Under the pieces are notes generated by a model. The model had not been told where the DNA came from, searched no databases, and worked only from the letters and a program-made list of their open reading frames with translations. 64,000 bases of DNA from Taiwanofungus camphoratus (lineage: Eukaryota; Basidiomycota; Agaricomycetes; Polyporales; Taiwanofungaceae), in the NCBI GenBank assembly GCA_003999685.1, contig CP021228.1, forward strand, positions 1,302,001 to 1,366,000, in the 5' to 3' direction. Numbering within the stretch: position 1 is the stretch's first letter; the number at the start of each line of letters is the position of its first letter. Both the position numbers and the translations under genes were made by a program. This document shows, piece by piece, positions 12,266-22,156 of the stretch.

Positions 12266-12310
12266 GGAGGCAGCAAGGCTGTCTCCAGCACCAGTGTATT
12301 ACTTATATAC

Positions 12311-12810
12311 ACTTAAGAGTACTGGTTGCTGTTTGCACTCTGTCCTGCCAGTAGCCCAGTTTTTTGACCGTCCTGTTCGTTGTCTCTTGGCAACGTGTAT
12401 ATTCCGTCAACCATGACCAAGTCTTTGACCCTCATTGATTCCCATATACATAGCAATGCGCACCGTGACAGTGTCTTCACGTTCAGAATCCTGACCATAG
12501 TACTGCAAATGTAGTATATACTATCGCAGGGATGCTAGAGTTGCTATCCTCGCCGCCCACTTGAAGGTCGACTTTTCGGGGTGCCTCGGAGCTCCACCGG
12601 GATTTTCAGGGGTCGCAGTCATTGATGTAAAAGGCAACTGTTGTGACGGGGCCGTTCCGTGAGATACGAACATGCAACGCGGCTAGAGCGTTTGCTCTGA
12701 CCTGCGGTCCGTTCCTTTGGTCAAGATATCGTTGTGGCACCGCGGCTGTCCGTAGCTTAATATGAAGCGTTCTTTCGATGAGCTAACTGAAACCTCCCCT
12801 GGTTCCGGGT
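12311..12810. other. Spacer upstream of FunK1 copy B
   Basis: Lies between the LINE's 5' end and the start codon of the plus-strand kinase. It should hold the promoter of that gene and, before the LINE landed, probably the promoter of copy A. I see no clear TATA element. The missing first codons of copy A could not be found here by eye, so that part seems lost or too diverged. Confidence 0.5.
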
Positions 12811-15517
12811 ATGTCGTCGACTCCTGACATCAAGCGTCTTCCCCGTCTGATTTGGCAAAACACACCTCCGGGCAAAAACAGGAGTGAGACCATTCAATCT
12901 CAGCGGGCCGAGTATAAGACCCTTGCTCATCAAGTCAATGCTGAACTTCGCGATGAGCTGCAATATTCCGTTTTCTCGAGCACCCCCCACTTTCTGGACA
13001 CATTCTTTCCTGTCTGCACCTCGCTTGTTGAGGAAATCTACAGGAAGGCTTGCTCCATGAACCCTCCGGTGTATAGTCTCGAGGACACCCTCTGGAATGG
13101 GTTTCCTAAAGAGAAGACAATACGTCAGGAGGCTTCACTCTATGAACCATTCGTAAATGTTGCCAATTTCATCACACAGTCTTGCACCACACCTAGCAAA
13201 CTCCCAGTCCGGTGGCTCTCCGACCCTAACCGTTCTCCCGCCCTCGCAGACACAAAGGCTGCGGACTTGAAGCCCGACATAGTCGCTGTCCTGAACTTTC
13301 CTGAGCCAGGACCAGAGGTAGAGTCGAAGAAGTCGCCTCCAAAGGCACCGTGGTCTCGCATTCACGTTCCAATGGAAGTGAAGAAAGCTCAGTCTGATGC
13401 ACCAGCTCTTCTTCAACTCCTGGGATACCAACGACAAATTTTCTATGAATCCCATGATCGACGCTTTGTTTACGGGTTGGTCCTAGCTGCGAGAAATCTT
13501 TATGTCTATTTAGCGGACCGTTCTGGAGTCCTTGGCTCGGAGGTGTTTGATATGCACACGGTAGGTCAATCATATGTATTGTCCATTCCGATACTGACAG
13601 CTTCACCTGCAGGAGCCTCACAAGCTCGTACGTGTCATTGCTGCAATAGCAACCCTTCCAGCATCCCAACTCGGATGGGACACTACCATGCGCGCTATAC
13701 CGAAGCATGCACTCGAGCGTCCATCAGTGTTCTCCGCTTCCGCTTCGAAGCCCTCATACGAACATGAGTACTCGAAGGGGAACCCGGTTGAATGTTATTG
13801 GGTGGTTCAAATGCCAATGCAGAAGGAAGGCAAGCCAGTGGAGATGCAGGCAGACGTCATGGAGACGTTCATTTTGTGGAAATCTATTAGCCTTTCGCGA
13901 GCGGAGGTGATCCGCGGGCGAGCCACCCGTGTTTGGAAAGCTTGGCATGAGAAAGATATGGGCTTGCCTGAAAGTGAACGTGAGGTATGGCCATCTAACT
14001 GTTGATTATCCATGTTCGAACTCACCGTACTTTTACTTGATAGATATATATCGTGAAAGATACTTGGAGGGATGACAGGCGCGATCTCGAGGGCAAACTG
14101 TACGCGGAAATTGGCGACTGTGAAGGTGTTGCGAAACTGCACTCGTATTGTGCAGTCATGGTAGACGGGCAGCTCGATACGACTCGGAACCTAATTCGAC
14201 GCGACTTGGCACCAGAAGGAAATCCTGTCGCCATAGATGCAGTGCAGCAGCAAGTGCCTCAGCATCCCAACCACTCTCCTGGTGAAGAGTGGCAAAGAGT
14301 CACGTATTACATTGACCAGGATTACGTGCCAAGGAGATTGCGGCTCGACGGGAAAAAACTAGAGGATGTACAACCTCGTGGAAAAACACACTCTAGGCTG
14401 GTGATGAAAACATATGGTTGGCCAATCAAGTTTGCAAAGTCACTTCTCGAGATGGTAGGGGCGTTCAAGGATGCTATTGTCGGTGAGTCCCCTCTGGCTA
14501 TACCGATGTCTTGACACAAGCATGCTAGTGATTTCATCTTGCAGGCCACCGTAACTCCTTCCAGAGGAACGTGCTGCATCGAGATATCAGCATAGGGAAT
14601 ATATTGATCGCCTCCAAACCTGAGCCTGGCTATCGAGGAATTTTGATTGACTACGAAAATGCGATTATACTCAAGCCTGGTCGTGAACCGCTCCACGATG
14701 ATCCCGTATCGGTATATCAATCACGACACTGTCAATCATATGTTTAATGACTTTTATTATTATACAGGGCACACGTCCATTCATCTCCCCCGAAGTATTG
14801 GGAAGGAAGCCTCTTTGGGACCACAGCCGAAAACGTCCTAAGACAATGCCACGATTACACCCGAAACACGACTTCATTCATGACCTAGAGAGTTTCTTCT
14901 GGGTTCTGGTCTGGCTTTGCATGTCTCGCAGCGGCCCAGCAAAGCGCCGGGAAGAGCTCATAACCCCAAACTCCGAGGACGATGAGTTTTGCGAAACATT
15001 CAAGCAGCTCTTTGAAGGGACTGACAGTGAGCTGGTTTTGATGAAATGGAAGGTACTCAGACACGGCGAAGAATTTGGTTCGGCGGTCCTAGACCATGTT
15101 ACGGATTGGTGTGACCCCCTAAAATCCCTCTTGGAGAGGTTCTATGATATCTTGACTGCAGCGTACGCCGATGAGAAACGCAATTTCGACATTAAAATCT
15201 ACGAGGCCATCATAAGTGCATTCCAGACGATGGAGGACGAGTTGGAAAAGAGACCTGAGAAAAAGTACGCGAAATTGAGGGAACATGAGGAGGCACGACG
15301 ACATCGGGACTTGCAAGGACATTGGGATCTGTCTTCGCCTAAAACGCGGAAGACGGCTGCTGGGACACAGAAGACGGCCACTGAGACACAGGAGCCACCA
15401 ACCTCCCCACCGACATTGCCCGCCTACCTGAAAGGACCCGAATCACCTACTCCCCAGTCGAAGCGAGCTAAAACTGGGGTGATGCTCGACATCAGGAGTT
15501 CTCCTCTCAATCGTTGA
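12811..15517 (+). CDS. FunK1-type fungal protein kinase-like protein (copy B), intact
   Basis: Five exons read as 12811-13560, 13613-13984, 14044-14482, 14545-14711 and 14768-15517, with GT-AG introns of 52-62 bp. The joined frame is open and gives 825 aa. The N-terminal half has the FunK1 region (LKPDIVAVL, then PMEVKKAQ and a GYQRQIF.S..RRFVYGL stretch). The kinase core has YIVKDTW, LHRDISIGNIL with catalytic Asp at about residue 534, LIDYENA where other kinases have DFG, and GTRPFISPE from about residue 577. The HDLESFFWVLVWLC segment is typical of the family. The tail is Pro/Thr-rich with a basic patch. The substrate is unknown. It is divergent to copy A and only distantly similar to it, so the pair is not a recent tandem duplicate. 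Confidence 0.9.
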
Positions 15518-16121
15518 TCGTATGGGCACACAGCTGGTACGCAGGTGGTGGAAGACTAAGATGAGGCGGCATGGCAGACCATTGAGAGGTGAGGATGTGG
15601 AGAATGAATTGTGATCCTTTGCTTTGTATGCATGATTCCATTATGCACTGCTTTCGTGTTATTTAAATACTCGGTAAACATTTGCTTTGATGTAGTGTTG
15701 CCGCGAGTCGAGTCGAGTTCGCAAACTCGCCACAACTCGGTTTTTCGAGTTTGAGGGATAACTTATATAAGTCTAATCGACGACGAGATGGCCGTGTCCC
15801 GGAGTCCCCGCATTGCCCCGAACAATGCCGTATCCTGCCATTAGCAGCGAGACCTGTGGGTAGAACCTGCAGCGAGACCTGCGTACGGATATCAGTTATC
15901 CCGCAGCGAGACCTGCTGATGCGCACCAATCATCACACAGCGACAAACATTTCACCACAGCGGATGTCCAGATATGGCAAGCTGCAAAGAAAAATACAAA
16001 GAGGGGCACATTCCGATTTTTTCCCCCTCATTTTCTTTCGCACTGCTCGCCAGTCCAATTTGTTTTGGGTTATACACAGACCAATTGATAGAATCAATTG
16101 ATCCATCTCCTGAATCAATCT
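15518..16121. other. Spacer with repeat-like sequence
   Basis: No convincing gene. Near 15690-15755 the sequence is rich in GAGTCGAGTC and ACTCG words with local dyad symmetry, resembling the end of a non-autonomous DNA transposon, but I found no partner end. Three copies of a 13-bp word lie at 15844-15915 and are listed separately. Confidence 0.45.
15844..15915 (+). repeat. Three spaced copies of GCAGCGAGACCTG
   Basis: Exact 13-bp direct repeats at 15844-15856, 15869-15881 and 15903-15915, with start spacings of 25 and 34 bp and unrelated spacers. The function is unknown. They could be protein-binding sites near the end of a transposon or simply a decayed minisatellite. Confidence 0.7.
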
Positions 16122-16492
16122 ATGTCAGACAATGGAGCCAAGCAAGAAACTGTGCCGGCCATCAGTGGGATGGCCCAGACATCTGTCATGGCAACATGCA
16201 TGGATGTCATTGAAGCATTCTCACAAGGACACATCACAAAACTCGCAGCATGCAGAGAAATCATCGAGACCCTTGATGCAGCAGCAATTGAGGGACAAGA
16301 GCAAATCAGAGATGATTTGCTCAACTGATATCTCGAAATGCTCAATGTCAGAGGGAGTGAGAGAATTGAAGAATCTGGAGAGCAGGGGTGTCGAATTCAA
16401 CCAGTTGTTGGTGGGGAACAGCAGTTAGCTGACAAGAAAAGAGAATCCAGCAGACTGGGTGGGTCTGTTATCATGACTAAGCAACACCATGC
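16122..16492 (+). pseudogene. Gag-like N-terminal fragment, transposon-related
   Basis: The ATG at 16122 opens a frame of about 67 codons with a short helical region (VIEAFSQGHITKLAACREI). A TGA at about 16326 is followed in the same frame by YLEMLNVRGSERI and a polar tail. The helical region recalls N-terminal segments of basidiomycete retroelement gag-like proteins, by my memory of the pattern only. The frame is cut at 16493 by the end of the element that follows. No downstream remainder was found beyond 18738, where an LTR begins almost at once. Confidence 0.4.
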
Positions 16493-16766
16493 TTAGTGAT
16501 GTGCCAGGCCCAGCTTTAGGCTGTCAGCTGGGCCTGACCAAGCCTACTTAGGCCAAGCCAAGCTGGGCCTGCATATGCAGAGCTCATGGCCCAGCTCATG
16601 CTCTCTGTGAGCCTGAGCCGAGCCATTGGGCTGGGGCCAGAGACATATCACCAGTATCAACCAAATATAAGTCTCACTTTTCAGCCTCATTAGTACACTC
16701 ATCTGCAGATTGTTGTAGCACACTCAAATTTCACAGGTTTAGGTGAACTTCCAAATAGAAGACCTA

Positions 16767-16976
16767 CAGTGACTCACAAAACTGTTGCAATGTTTGTCAC
16801 TTTCTGACTGTTTGGTCTATATCTCAGTCACCAGATATGTGATAGCTTCAAATGTTGGACCATTAGAAAGCCCTGCATCATGGCTTTCCAATGTGGTATC
16901 AATCATAAAAAATGGACAAGTATATGGGAAGTTATCTATCATTCTTTCAGAAAGTTCATTGCAATGGTTTTGTTGC
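16767..16976 (+). repeat. Left terminal inverted repeat of Tc1-like element
   Basis: Begins CAGTGACTCACAAAACTG directly after the TA target and pairs with 18180-18389. It ends near the shared TTTTGTTGC. Confidence 0.88.
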
Positions 16977-17007
16977 TAGCATAATATAAAATAGAAAATA
17001 CAAATGA

Positions 17008-18050
17008 TTAGTACTTAGTATATCCTCCTTTTGCCTTTATCACAGCCTCTACCCTTCTAGGCATGTTTTCTATCAAATTTTGACACACAGGAGCATCAAT
17101 TGCATCCTATTTCTTCTCCACATGCTCTCAAAGTTCCAAAATCCCACTTGAAGGCTTTTCATACCCTGCAAGCCTTGTTTTCAAGTGTTGCCAAAGGTAA
17201 GATGCTCAATAGGATTGAGGTCAGGAGACTGAGCTGGCCATACCATGACATTAAAATCATGGTCCTGAAACCACCTTTTAGCCTTTTTGCTAGTGTGCTT
17301 GGGGTCATTGTCTTGCTGGAAGATGACATCTTGAGGGATTAGACCATAGTAATCAAGTGATCCTTGAAGTTCATCCTCCAAGATGCTGACATAAAGGTCT
17401 GCATCCATCCTCCCATCAATCTTGCATGCCAATCCAACTCCTTTCCAAGTCATACAGCCCTATACCATGACACTCCCTTCACCAAACTTGACTGTTCCCT
17501 CCATCAGTCTGGCACTAAGACCCTCTCCTGGCTTTTTCCATGCCCATTTTCTTCCATCTGACCCCAGGCAATTAATTTTGGTCTCATCAGACCATATAAC
17601 CTTCTTCCAATCATCCACAGTCCAGTGCTGATGACTCACAGCAAAGTCCAACCTCTCCTTCTGATGATGCTTTGATAGTAGTGGTCATTTCTTCTTCACC
17701 ACAGCCTTTATACCTGTTTTTCTCAGAGAATGATGAATGGTCTGTGGGGATATGGGTGTGTTTTTAATATCCTGAAGTGTTTTAGACACTTGAACAGCAC
17801 TTTCAGCCTTTCCAGTGCTAATTAAGCGAATAGCATGACAAATATCAGTGGAGGAAAGCTTGGCTGGGCGGCCATCAGAGGACTTGAGAAGGGTAGGATG
17901 AAGTCTAGAGCATATCCTGGTGATAGTACTATAATGTACACCAGTAAAGCTGGATATTTGGTGAGCAGATTGACCTAAATCAAGCAGAGAAAGAATTTGA
18001 TTGGTAATATCTGTAGAGAGGGATTTCATGATGATGAAAGTGTGGTTCAA
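17008..18050 (-). pseudogene. Tc1-type transposase, disabled
   Basis: Reads in one reverse frame from Met at 18050 (or Met at 18029). The N-terminus has a helix-turn-helix (LLDLGQSAHQISSFTGV) and a GRPAKLS linker. The catalytic part shows WSDETK (first Asp), QQDNDPKHTSKKA (second Asp) and WPAQSPDLNPIEH (third acidic residue, spacing typical of the DD34E group). Defects: TGA at about 17682, TAG at about 17458 replacing the Trp of VMVWGC, a one-base frameshift just after PIEHL near 17205, and two later stops. The usual C-terminal end, RVEAVIKAKGGYTKY, is recovered after the frameshift, ending at 17008. Confidence 0.9.
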
Positions 18051-18179
18051 TTTGATATTATTGCTTGTTTGTGCTATGTTGAACTTCTCTTAAGGTCACA
18101 TGACTTGCACAAAAAGATTCAAGCCCAGCAAGCATGATGTCCTGTCATTGTCTACCAATATTTGATCTGCAAAATGTCA

Positions 18180-18389
18180 GCAACAAAACTGTTGCAATAA
18201 ATCTTCTGAAAGAATAATGGATAACTTCACATATACTTGTCCATTTTTTATGATAGAAACCACATTGGAAAGCCATGATGCATGGCTTGCTAATGGTCTA
18301 ACATTTGAAGCTATCACCTATCTGGTTGCTGAGATATAGGGAAAACAGTCAGAAAGTGACAAACATTGCAACAGTTTTGTGAGTCACTG
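18180..18389 (-). repeat. Right terminal inverted repeat of Tc1-like element
   Basis: Ends with the complement of CAGTGACTCACAAAACTG directly before TA at 18390. It matches the left repeat with scattered changes. Confidence 0.88.
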
Positions 18390-18743
18390 TAAATAGGCAG
18401 GTAAGCCACACTGCTGTGGCTGAAGAGAGGGCTGGCCAGCCATCACATGCCTGAAGGCAGTGGCTTACTAAGCCCTACTTGCCTTTTTAGATGCTCAATT
18501 CAAATGTCTGCCTACAGCTAGACAATTCAATCACATGATATCAATCTGCAAATGAGTGAAAAGGTGAGTCGCATTCTTCTACATATAATACAGTAAGCCC
18601 TGGCCTGGGCTGAGCCAAGCCTGAGCTGAGCTTGAGCCGTGGTCAAGGGCCTGGCCTGAATGTCTAGCAAGCCTGAGCCATGTCAGGCTGGGCCCAAGCC
18701 TCAGCTATTGGGTCAAGCCAGGCCTGGCACATCACTAACTGCA

Positions 18744-19345
18744 TGTTACAAGGCGACACAGGTGTGGGCGTACATTTCATTTTCTCTTTACTTCATGGAC
18801 TAGCGGATCGTGTACACTTACGATTACCACCACCATTCCAGATGGGCTGTCCGTCCCTGCTTAGTTATGGACCGTCACTCAGAGGGGACCATTCGGGCCT
18901 CTGACTCAGGGACACTTAGTAGGTACTGATACATGTGGGGTGAGGGCCGGCTTGCTCTAAACCCACCGTAGTACTTAAGGGGGCTGGCTCACTGCGGAGT
19001 ACCCCAATCTTGTCCTCCTGTTTATTACCTTCGTTATTAGTTGTCATAGGTTACACTTCGGTAGCCTTAGCCTCACTACATACTTGGACACCGTTGTTGT
19101 CCTTGTACTTTGTATATACCTTCATCTATTCAACGGGTCTTCTCAGACCATCTACTCTCTTGTGACTACACTTGGAGCTAGACGACACGACATAGCCCAC
19201 AACTCTCTCTTGACCGTTGGGCTAGCGGTTGAAGACTTAGGTGTATACTTGTCGTCAGTCAGGCTGACTCCTCGCATACACGCTCGACTACTCAACGACT
19301 CACCATCACTAGTAGTTGTTTACGGGCGTAGACACCCCCATAACA
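18744..19345 (+). repeat. LTR-A, 5' position before pol fragment 1
   Basis: A 602 bp LTR beginning TGTTACAAGGCGA and ending CCCCCATAACA. It aligns along its length with the LTRs at 37862-38448 and, reversed, 35295-35903. The protease-RT frame starts about 115 bp after its end, with no gag and no clear tRNA primer site between. The open frame runs back through the LTR to 19084, probably by chance. A TATATA word is present near 19114. Confidence 0.9.
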
Positions 19346-21122
19346 AGTTGTCTGAACCCTCTGTACGAAATGTAATTACCAGACTTCGCAAACGCAATAC
19401 ACTTTATTTGCCCGGATACATTGTTGTGGGAGAGAAAGCTGTCGCAGTATGCCCCCTATTAGACAGCGGAGCCGATGCCAACCTAATCCACCCAAACTTC
19501 ATGAAGCAATGGGGACTCCCTACCAGGCCGCTACCACGGACAGTGACCTCTACAACCATTGATGGGAGTGAAAACAAGGGGGGGCCCATCACCCATAGGG
19601 TCGAAGGAAGCATTCGACTACAAGGAAACGATGTTCCCACCAACTTCTACGTCTCAGACATTGGGCCACTTGACGTTGTACTTGGCAACCCCTGGCTCGC
19701 ACAAGTCAATCCCCGGATCGACTGGGTGAAGGGGACACTCGATATTGACCAAGCCAGGCTTGCTGAATGGCAGGGGTATTACGCCTGGATTATGTCTCAA
19801 CCAACTTCGAATGGGATCCCCCTCTGCCATGCCTCGGTGCACGAGGATGACGATGAGTTGGAAGAGATAGTATGCGCATACACGCATGGGGAAGGGGTGC
19901 TTGGGGTTTTCCAGCACAAAGAACAGCCACTCACCAATGAAGAAGGGCTGTTGCAACCACCAATCCCGAAGAAAGCAACACTGAACAGGGTCACCCATTT
20001 CCCGAACTCAAAGCTGCTGGTGCTAAATGCTAGGAAAGCTATAGATCTAGAAACACCACCAGAACCACCCCCCTCGCTGGAGGATCTTGTTCCGGAATAC
20101 TTGTGGGACTACAAACAAGTGTTCGAAAAGGCTGCTGCGGACCGCTTCCCCGAATCAAAGCCATGGGACCATGCAGTCAAGCTGAAACCAAACTTCATCC
20201 CAAAGAAATGCAGAGTGATCCCGCTATCCGTAAAAGAACAAGCCAAAATGGACAAGTTCATATCGGAGAACCTGGCAAAGGGGTATCTGCGAGAGTCAAA
20301 CTCCCCTATGGCATCGCCCGCCTTCTTTGTCAAAAAGAAGGATGGGACGCTGTGGCCATGCCAAGACTACCGGTATCTGAATGATGCCACAGTCAAGGAT
20401 GCTTACCCATTGCCTCTGATAGGGGAGCTCATTGATCGACTCTAGAAAGCCACAGTGTTCACCAAGTTGGACCTTCAAAATGGATACAACAACGTCCAGA
20501 TCAGAGAGGGTGACCAGTGGAAAGGCGCGTTTATGGTAAAACATGGCAACAAGGACAAGCTCATTGAGCCCACTGTCATGTTTTTTGGAATGTGCAATGC
20601 CCCCGCTACCTTTCAGTGCATGATGAATGATGGCTTCGAGGACATGCTGGTGGAAGGATGGATAGCAATCTACATGGATGACATCCTTATCTTCTCAGAT
20701 GATGCCACAGTGCACCGGGAGCGAACACAACGGGTCCTGCAACAGTTACAAGAGTTGGATCTGTTCGTAAAACCGGAGAAATGCACTTTCGATGTCGTCG
20801 AAGTGGACTTCCTGGGTATGACGATCTCCCCTGGGCAGGTGCACATGGACAAGGACAAATTGTGTGGAATCACAGACTGGCCCCGCCCCACCAGGGTGAA
20901 AGATGTCGAACGGTTCCTGGGACTCGCCAACTACTATCGACGCTTCATCCACAACTTCTCCTACATCGCACACCCGTTAAATGTGATGAAGAAGAAGCGC
21001 ACCGAGTGGAATTGGACACCTGCTTGCAAAAATGCCTTTGAGGAACTCAAGCGATGTTTCTCCAGCATGCCCATCCTCCACATGCCAGACCTCTCAAAAC
21101 CGTTCACAATTGAAGCAGACGC
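19346..21122 (+). pseudogene. Chromovirus-type gypsy pol fragment 1: protease and reverse transcriptase
   Basis: Protease: PLLDSGADANLIH (DSG active site) at about 19459, followed by DVVLGNPWL. Reverse transcriptase: the [19 protein letters not shown] palm start, a TAG at 20443-20445, then [12 protein letters not shown] (motif A) and IYMDDILIFS (motif C) near 20670, and the connection to RNase H at FTIEADA. The frame is otherwise open. At 21122 it is cut by the 5' LTR of the G3 element. The rest of pol is not found on the other side of G3. It is about 75 percent similar by eye to the pol at 32057-37078. Confidence 0.9.
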
Positions 21123-22102
21123 TGATAGGCGCCAGGCCCTTCTAGGCCCCGTGGAGCGCCCTCACTCGACCCTAGGACCTTAGTCATGACTTCGACGCCA
21201 CTCGACATGTCCGATACAGCCCGAAAAGCCACCGTGGGACTCTCCAATAGCCTTGAATCACGCCACCGCCACTCCGCCAGTTCTGGTCCGATGTTCCGGT
21301 GTACCGGTCCCTCTACACACAATACGCCACATGCAGTTGCCACTCAATGTCCTCACACGTGACCGGTCTCGCCACTCCGATATCGCTCGATTTGCTACGA
21401 TGCGCCACTCGATGTACTCGATAACGCTACGGCCCCAGGTCTTGTCTTAGTATATTTCATGCCACTCCATAATTCGTAGTACGCAAGTAGTTAGGATGCC
21501 ACTCGTACTATGCCACTCCCGATGCACCTTACATTATAGTACAGTAGTATAAATGCGATGTATGGTGTCTTAGAACAACAGAGAAGTTTTCCCCTATCCT
21601 GCAGAGCTCAAGAAGAGCACCTTCGATTTAGTCACCTACTGCGTTCTACTGCGTCCTTCCGTCTTCGATTACGTTCGAAGAGTTGCGTCTACTATCTGCC
21701 TTCTACAGTATCTTGAAGGCTTGCGTCTCGTCTGTCTTCGACATCAGTCGAAGAAGTTGCATTCAGTCTTACGTCTGCCTTCGAGCCACATCGAAGGACT
21801 GCACTAGCATCTCTCTCTAACCCAAGTCCGCCTTCTACAGAAATTCGAAGGGCTGTATATCAGCTAAGTTCTCACGTTTAAGCCTCTCCCTAGTATAGTA
21901 CAGCATAGTAGCGCATCGAAGCTACGTCAAGCAGTCGCGACACATGTAGAGGGTCGTCGAAGACCTTCGTAGACGTCTCTCGACCCATTTGAGATCGGGA
22001 ACCCTTTGCTGCTGACTCTCCCCTCCACACTAACTAGTTCTATAGCCTTCCAGCTTCTCTAGGTCGTACCCAGTTGGGGTTGGAGTGTTATAGTGCGCAT
22101 CA
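21123..22102 (+). repeat. G3 5' LTR, copy 1
   Basis: A 980 bp LTR from TGATAGGCGCC to GCGCATCA. It has dense GCCACTC words in the first half and CTTCGA/TCGAAG words in the second half. The 3' LTR at 30308-31200 is the same sequence with an internal loss of about 90 bp. Confidence 0.93.
21548..21554 (+). promoter_or_regulatory. Probable TATA box of the G3 LTR
   Basis: TATAAAT preceded by TACAGTAG, about 430 bp into the LTR. It is conserved as TATAAA in the 3' LTR, in the G3 copy 2 LTRs and in the solo LTR near 40530. Transcription would start a few tens of bases downstream. Not tested. Confidence 0.55.
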
Positions 22103-22106
22103 TTTC

Positions 22107-22117
22107 TGGAGCCCACC
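22107..22117 (+). other. Candidate tRNA primer-binding site of G3 copy 1
   Basis: TGGAGCCCACC begins four bases after the LTR end. The leading TGG would pair with the 3' CCA of a tRNA. The same site follows the 5' LTR of copy 2 at 52686. The matching tRNA was not identified. Confidence 0.6.
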
Positions 22118-22156
22118 GCGAGGGGATTTCAGGCAAGGAATCCGCCGCTTTCAGAT

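Larger units (their letters stand above)
7341..12310 (-). mobile_element. Tad-like non-LTR retrotransposon (LINE), decayed, inserted in FunK1 copy A
   Basis: Reverse-strand LINE with, in order, an endonuclease/exonuclease/phosphatase domain, reverse transcriptase, RNase H and a Cys/His C-terminal domain, then a roughly 300 bp 3' UTR and a 20-nt poly(A) tail. This domain order with RNase H resembles fungal Tad-type elements. No separate gag-like ORF1 was found, so the element seems 5'-truncated at about 12300; the exact left boundary is my estimate. Four TGA stops in otherwise open frame and one frameshift near 10840 make it inactive. I found no convincing target site duplication. Confidence 0.88.
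16767..18389 (-). mobile_element. Tc1/mariner-type transposon with long inverted repeats
   Basis: A 1623 bp element flanked by TA at 16765-16766 and 18390-18391, as expected for Tc1/mariner insertion. Terminal inverted repeats are about 210 bp (16767-16976 and 18180-18389), identical over the outer 46 bp and roughly 90 percent alike inside. One transposase gene on the reverse strand is disabled. It lies inside the AGGCCTGG-rich element at 16493-18738. Confidence 0.92.
16493..18738. mobile_element. DNA-transposon-like element with AGGCCTGG-rich ends, host of the Tc1 insertion
   Basis: The two ends are exact inverted repeats of 17 bp: TTAGTGATGTGCCAGGC at 16493-16509 and its complement at 18722-18738. 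Each end continues for about 130-150 bp of sequence rich in AGCCTGGGC and GGCCCAGC words, a structure like the subterminal repeats of hAT-type elements. Outside the Tc1 element there is no transposase ORF, so it is non-autonomous. An 8-bp target duplication could not be shown, because the right flank is only 5 bp before an LTR begins. Confidence 0.65.

Noticed and set aside
15844-15915. CRISPR-like array
   Set aside because: Only three 13-bp repeats, uneven spacing and a eukaryotic context.
19084-19345. Possible N-terminal extension of pol fragment 1 into LTR-A
   Set aside because: The open frame is not kept in the other LTR-A copies, so it is most likely chance.
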